Assembly (NCBI GenBank): GCA_914767885.1
Contig: CAJZBQ010000063.1
Span: forward strand, 484,001-548,000
DNA from: Blepharisma stoltei
Taxonomy: Eukaryota; Ciliophora; Heterotrichea; Heterotrichida; Blepharismidae
Reading direction: 5' to 3'
DNA length: 64,000 nucleotides
Shown: positions 62,877 to 64,000 of the stretch, in pieces
Layout: each line of letters begins with the position of its first letter
Position numbering within the stretch: the first letter of the stretch is position 1
Position numbers and translations under genes: made by a program
Notes under the pieces: model-generated
What the model saw: the letters and a program-made list of their open reading frames with translations, nothing else
The model's database searches: none
What the model was told of the DNA's origin: nothing

Positions 62877-63264
62877 TTACTCCCTCCCCCCTCCGTGAGT
62901 GAACAAAACCATTAGAAAAATCGCTGTTTTTTGCCCAAAAACCCACCCTCCGTGAGTGAACAAAATTTTTTTAATAGAAAAATTTTTTATGGAAAAAAAA
63001 TTTGATATATAAAATGATAATTAGTATAATGAAATCTCTAAACTAATTCTGTTTAATTTTAAACGAATTGCTTTTTAAAACATAAATTTTATAAATTAAA
63101 TTAACATTTGCTTTCCAATTTTTGCGAATTAGGATTTTTTTTAAATTTCGAAAAAAAATATTTTTATAAAATTTATATATAAATTTTTTTTAAAAAAAAA
63201 AAAATTAACCCCCTCCGTGAGTGAACAAAATTTTTTTGTTCACTCACGGAGGGGGGGGGAGTTA
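62877..63264 (-). mobile_element. full-length MITE (reverse), intergenic
   Basis: 382-bp copy (62880-63261) with TTA duplications. Belongs to the GTGAGTGAAC sub-variant with the copy at 61550. About 260 bp upstream of the RING-H2 gene start. Confidence 0.93.
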
Positions 63265-63522
63265 TTAATTTTCTGTATAGAACCAAAATATTTATTGGAT
63301 ACAAAATCTTAAACTCATTAAAAAATATGAGAGAATAATTATTAAAAAATAAAAATGCATTTCCCAGATTACAAATATATATATACTTATCAATAATCTT
63401 TCATCCTCTATAAACTGTCAATCAAAAAACAGCCAAATTCTTTTTCTCTAATCTGTACCAAAATTTAATTCTGTTCAATTATAAATAATCCAATCATTTT
63501 TTTCACAAATCAGAAAATCACA

Positions 63523-64000
63523 ATGCTACACACTTTGCGGGCTTTATTAATTTCCTCCTATGGAAAATCATTAATTGTTTCAAGTGCTCAAGATATATCT
63601 GATGACTGTAATTCTGAATTCAATAGCACAATAGACAATAATCCTCAAAATCCTTGTAAAATAAATAATCCTGGAAAATCAGACGATTCCAATGAGTCTA
63701 GCGAATTATTTTTGTCGATCGCACTCGTAGTTGGGATCTCATCTGTACTGTAAATCCTATTTAGAATGTGCATCTGCTGCATAGCTTTAAAAATCATAAG
63801 CAAAGCCTTTGAAAATCGAAGACCGAATGCTCAAAGTCTCCAGTTACATAGAGAAAATAGACTGAGAGTTACAAAAGATATGATTGATAAACTGTATCCT
63901 ATAGAAAAATATAAAGATGGGACTTCAATTAAAGGGGAGCCTACCTGCACCATTTGTTTAGTTGACTTTTCAGAAGGACAAAATGTAAGAAAAACCAATT
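63523..64000 (+). CDS. membrane RING-H2 protein, 3' end outside window
   Basis: ATG 63523; short leader (MLHTLRALLISSYGKSLIV), Asn/Ser/Asp-rich luminal stretch, TM helix SIALVVGISSVLMCICCIAL created by splicing a 15-nt intron, then VTKDMIDKLYPIEKYKDGTS and the start of a RING-H2 (CTICLVDFSEGQNVRK). The layout (luminal part, TM, conserved pre-RING helix, RING-H2) is that of ATL/RNF13-type membrane E3 ligases. The rest of the RING lies beyond 64000. Confidence 0.8.
63750..63764 (+). other. 15-nt intron
   Basis: GTAAATCCTATTTAG in the RING-H2 gene; its 5' part supplies a TAA in frame that splicing removes. Confidence 0.88.

Noticed and set aside
1-64000. CRISPR arrays, tRNA, rRNA genes
   Set aside because: No regularly spaced short repeats and no cloverleaf or rRNA core sequences seen; the repeated GTGAGCGAAC blocks belong to MITE ends.

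Overview
The window reads as germline (micronuclear) DNA of a heterotrich ciliate, most likely Blepharisma or a close relative. Three things seen in the sequence support this. First, long reading frames run straight through TGA codons at conserved Trp positions and end at TAA/TAG. Second, nine introns are exactly 15 nt, all GTA...TAG, all with A at intron position 10. Third, genes are cut by at least 22 intervening segments, most with an in-frame TA at each edge, and deleting edge to edge restores the frame: internal eliminated sequences (IESs). The Blepharisma assignment is inference (UGA=Trp plus 15-nt introns; Stentor uses the standard code).

Layout. 1-13.6 kb: the start of one gene and the whole of a tandem paralogue, an 11.8 kb gene for a giant secreted-domain/multi-TM protein (about 2,900 aa) carrying nine IESs. 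14.6-25.2 kb: a mitochondrial-type RRM protein, an amidohydrolase-like pseudoenzyme, a damaged actin gene, two unknown genes and a TTLL enzyme. 26.3-30.1 kb: an SCP/FCP1-type phosphatase, a decayed ubiquitin E1, an N-myristoylation-type protein. 30.1-36.5 kb: a DHHC palmitoyltransferase split by a 5.1 kb Mutator-like element. 36.5-53.9 kb: coiled-coil protein, mitochondrial carrier, second DHHC enzyme, RBR E3 ligase, a 1,200-aa unknown protein, SUMO, a DnaJ protein, a hypothetical protein, two small membrane proteins, TBCCD1. 53.9-64 kb: HSF, two small secreted paralogues, SET-domain methyltransferase, HSBP1, another FCP1-like phosphatase, two small proteins, a RING-H2 protein running off the end.

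The intervening DNA falls into classes: (a) a ~385 bp MITE family (about a dozen copies, 3-bp TNA duplications), six of which sit in coding sequence and leave an intact frame when removed; (b) GC-rich SINE-like retroposons with 9-13 bp target duplications that contain TA where they interrupt genes; (c) the Mutator-like element with 9-bp duplication, ~870 bp inverted repeats, a DDE transposase region and a USP-like protease region; (d) a 1-kb element with ~220 bp inverted repeats; (e) GC-rich foldback palindromes; (f) short unique IESs of 39-86 bp. The main discovery is that unrelated mobile elements share one exit rule, TA to TA, and that elements are nested inside one another.
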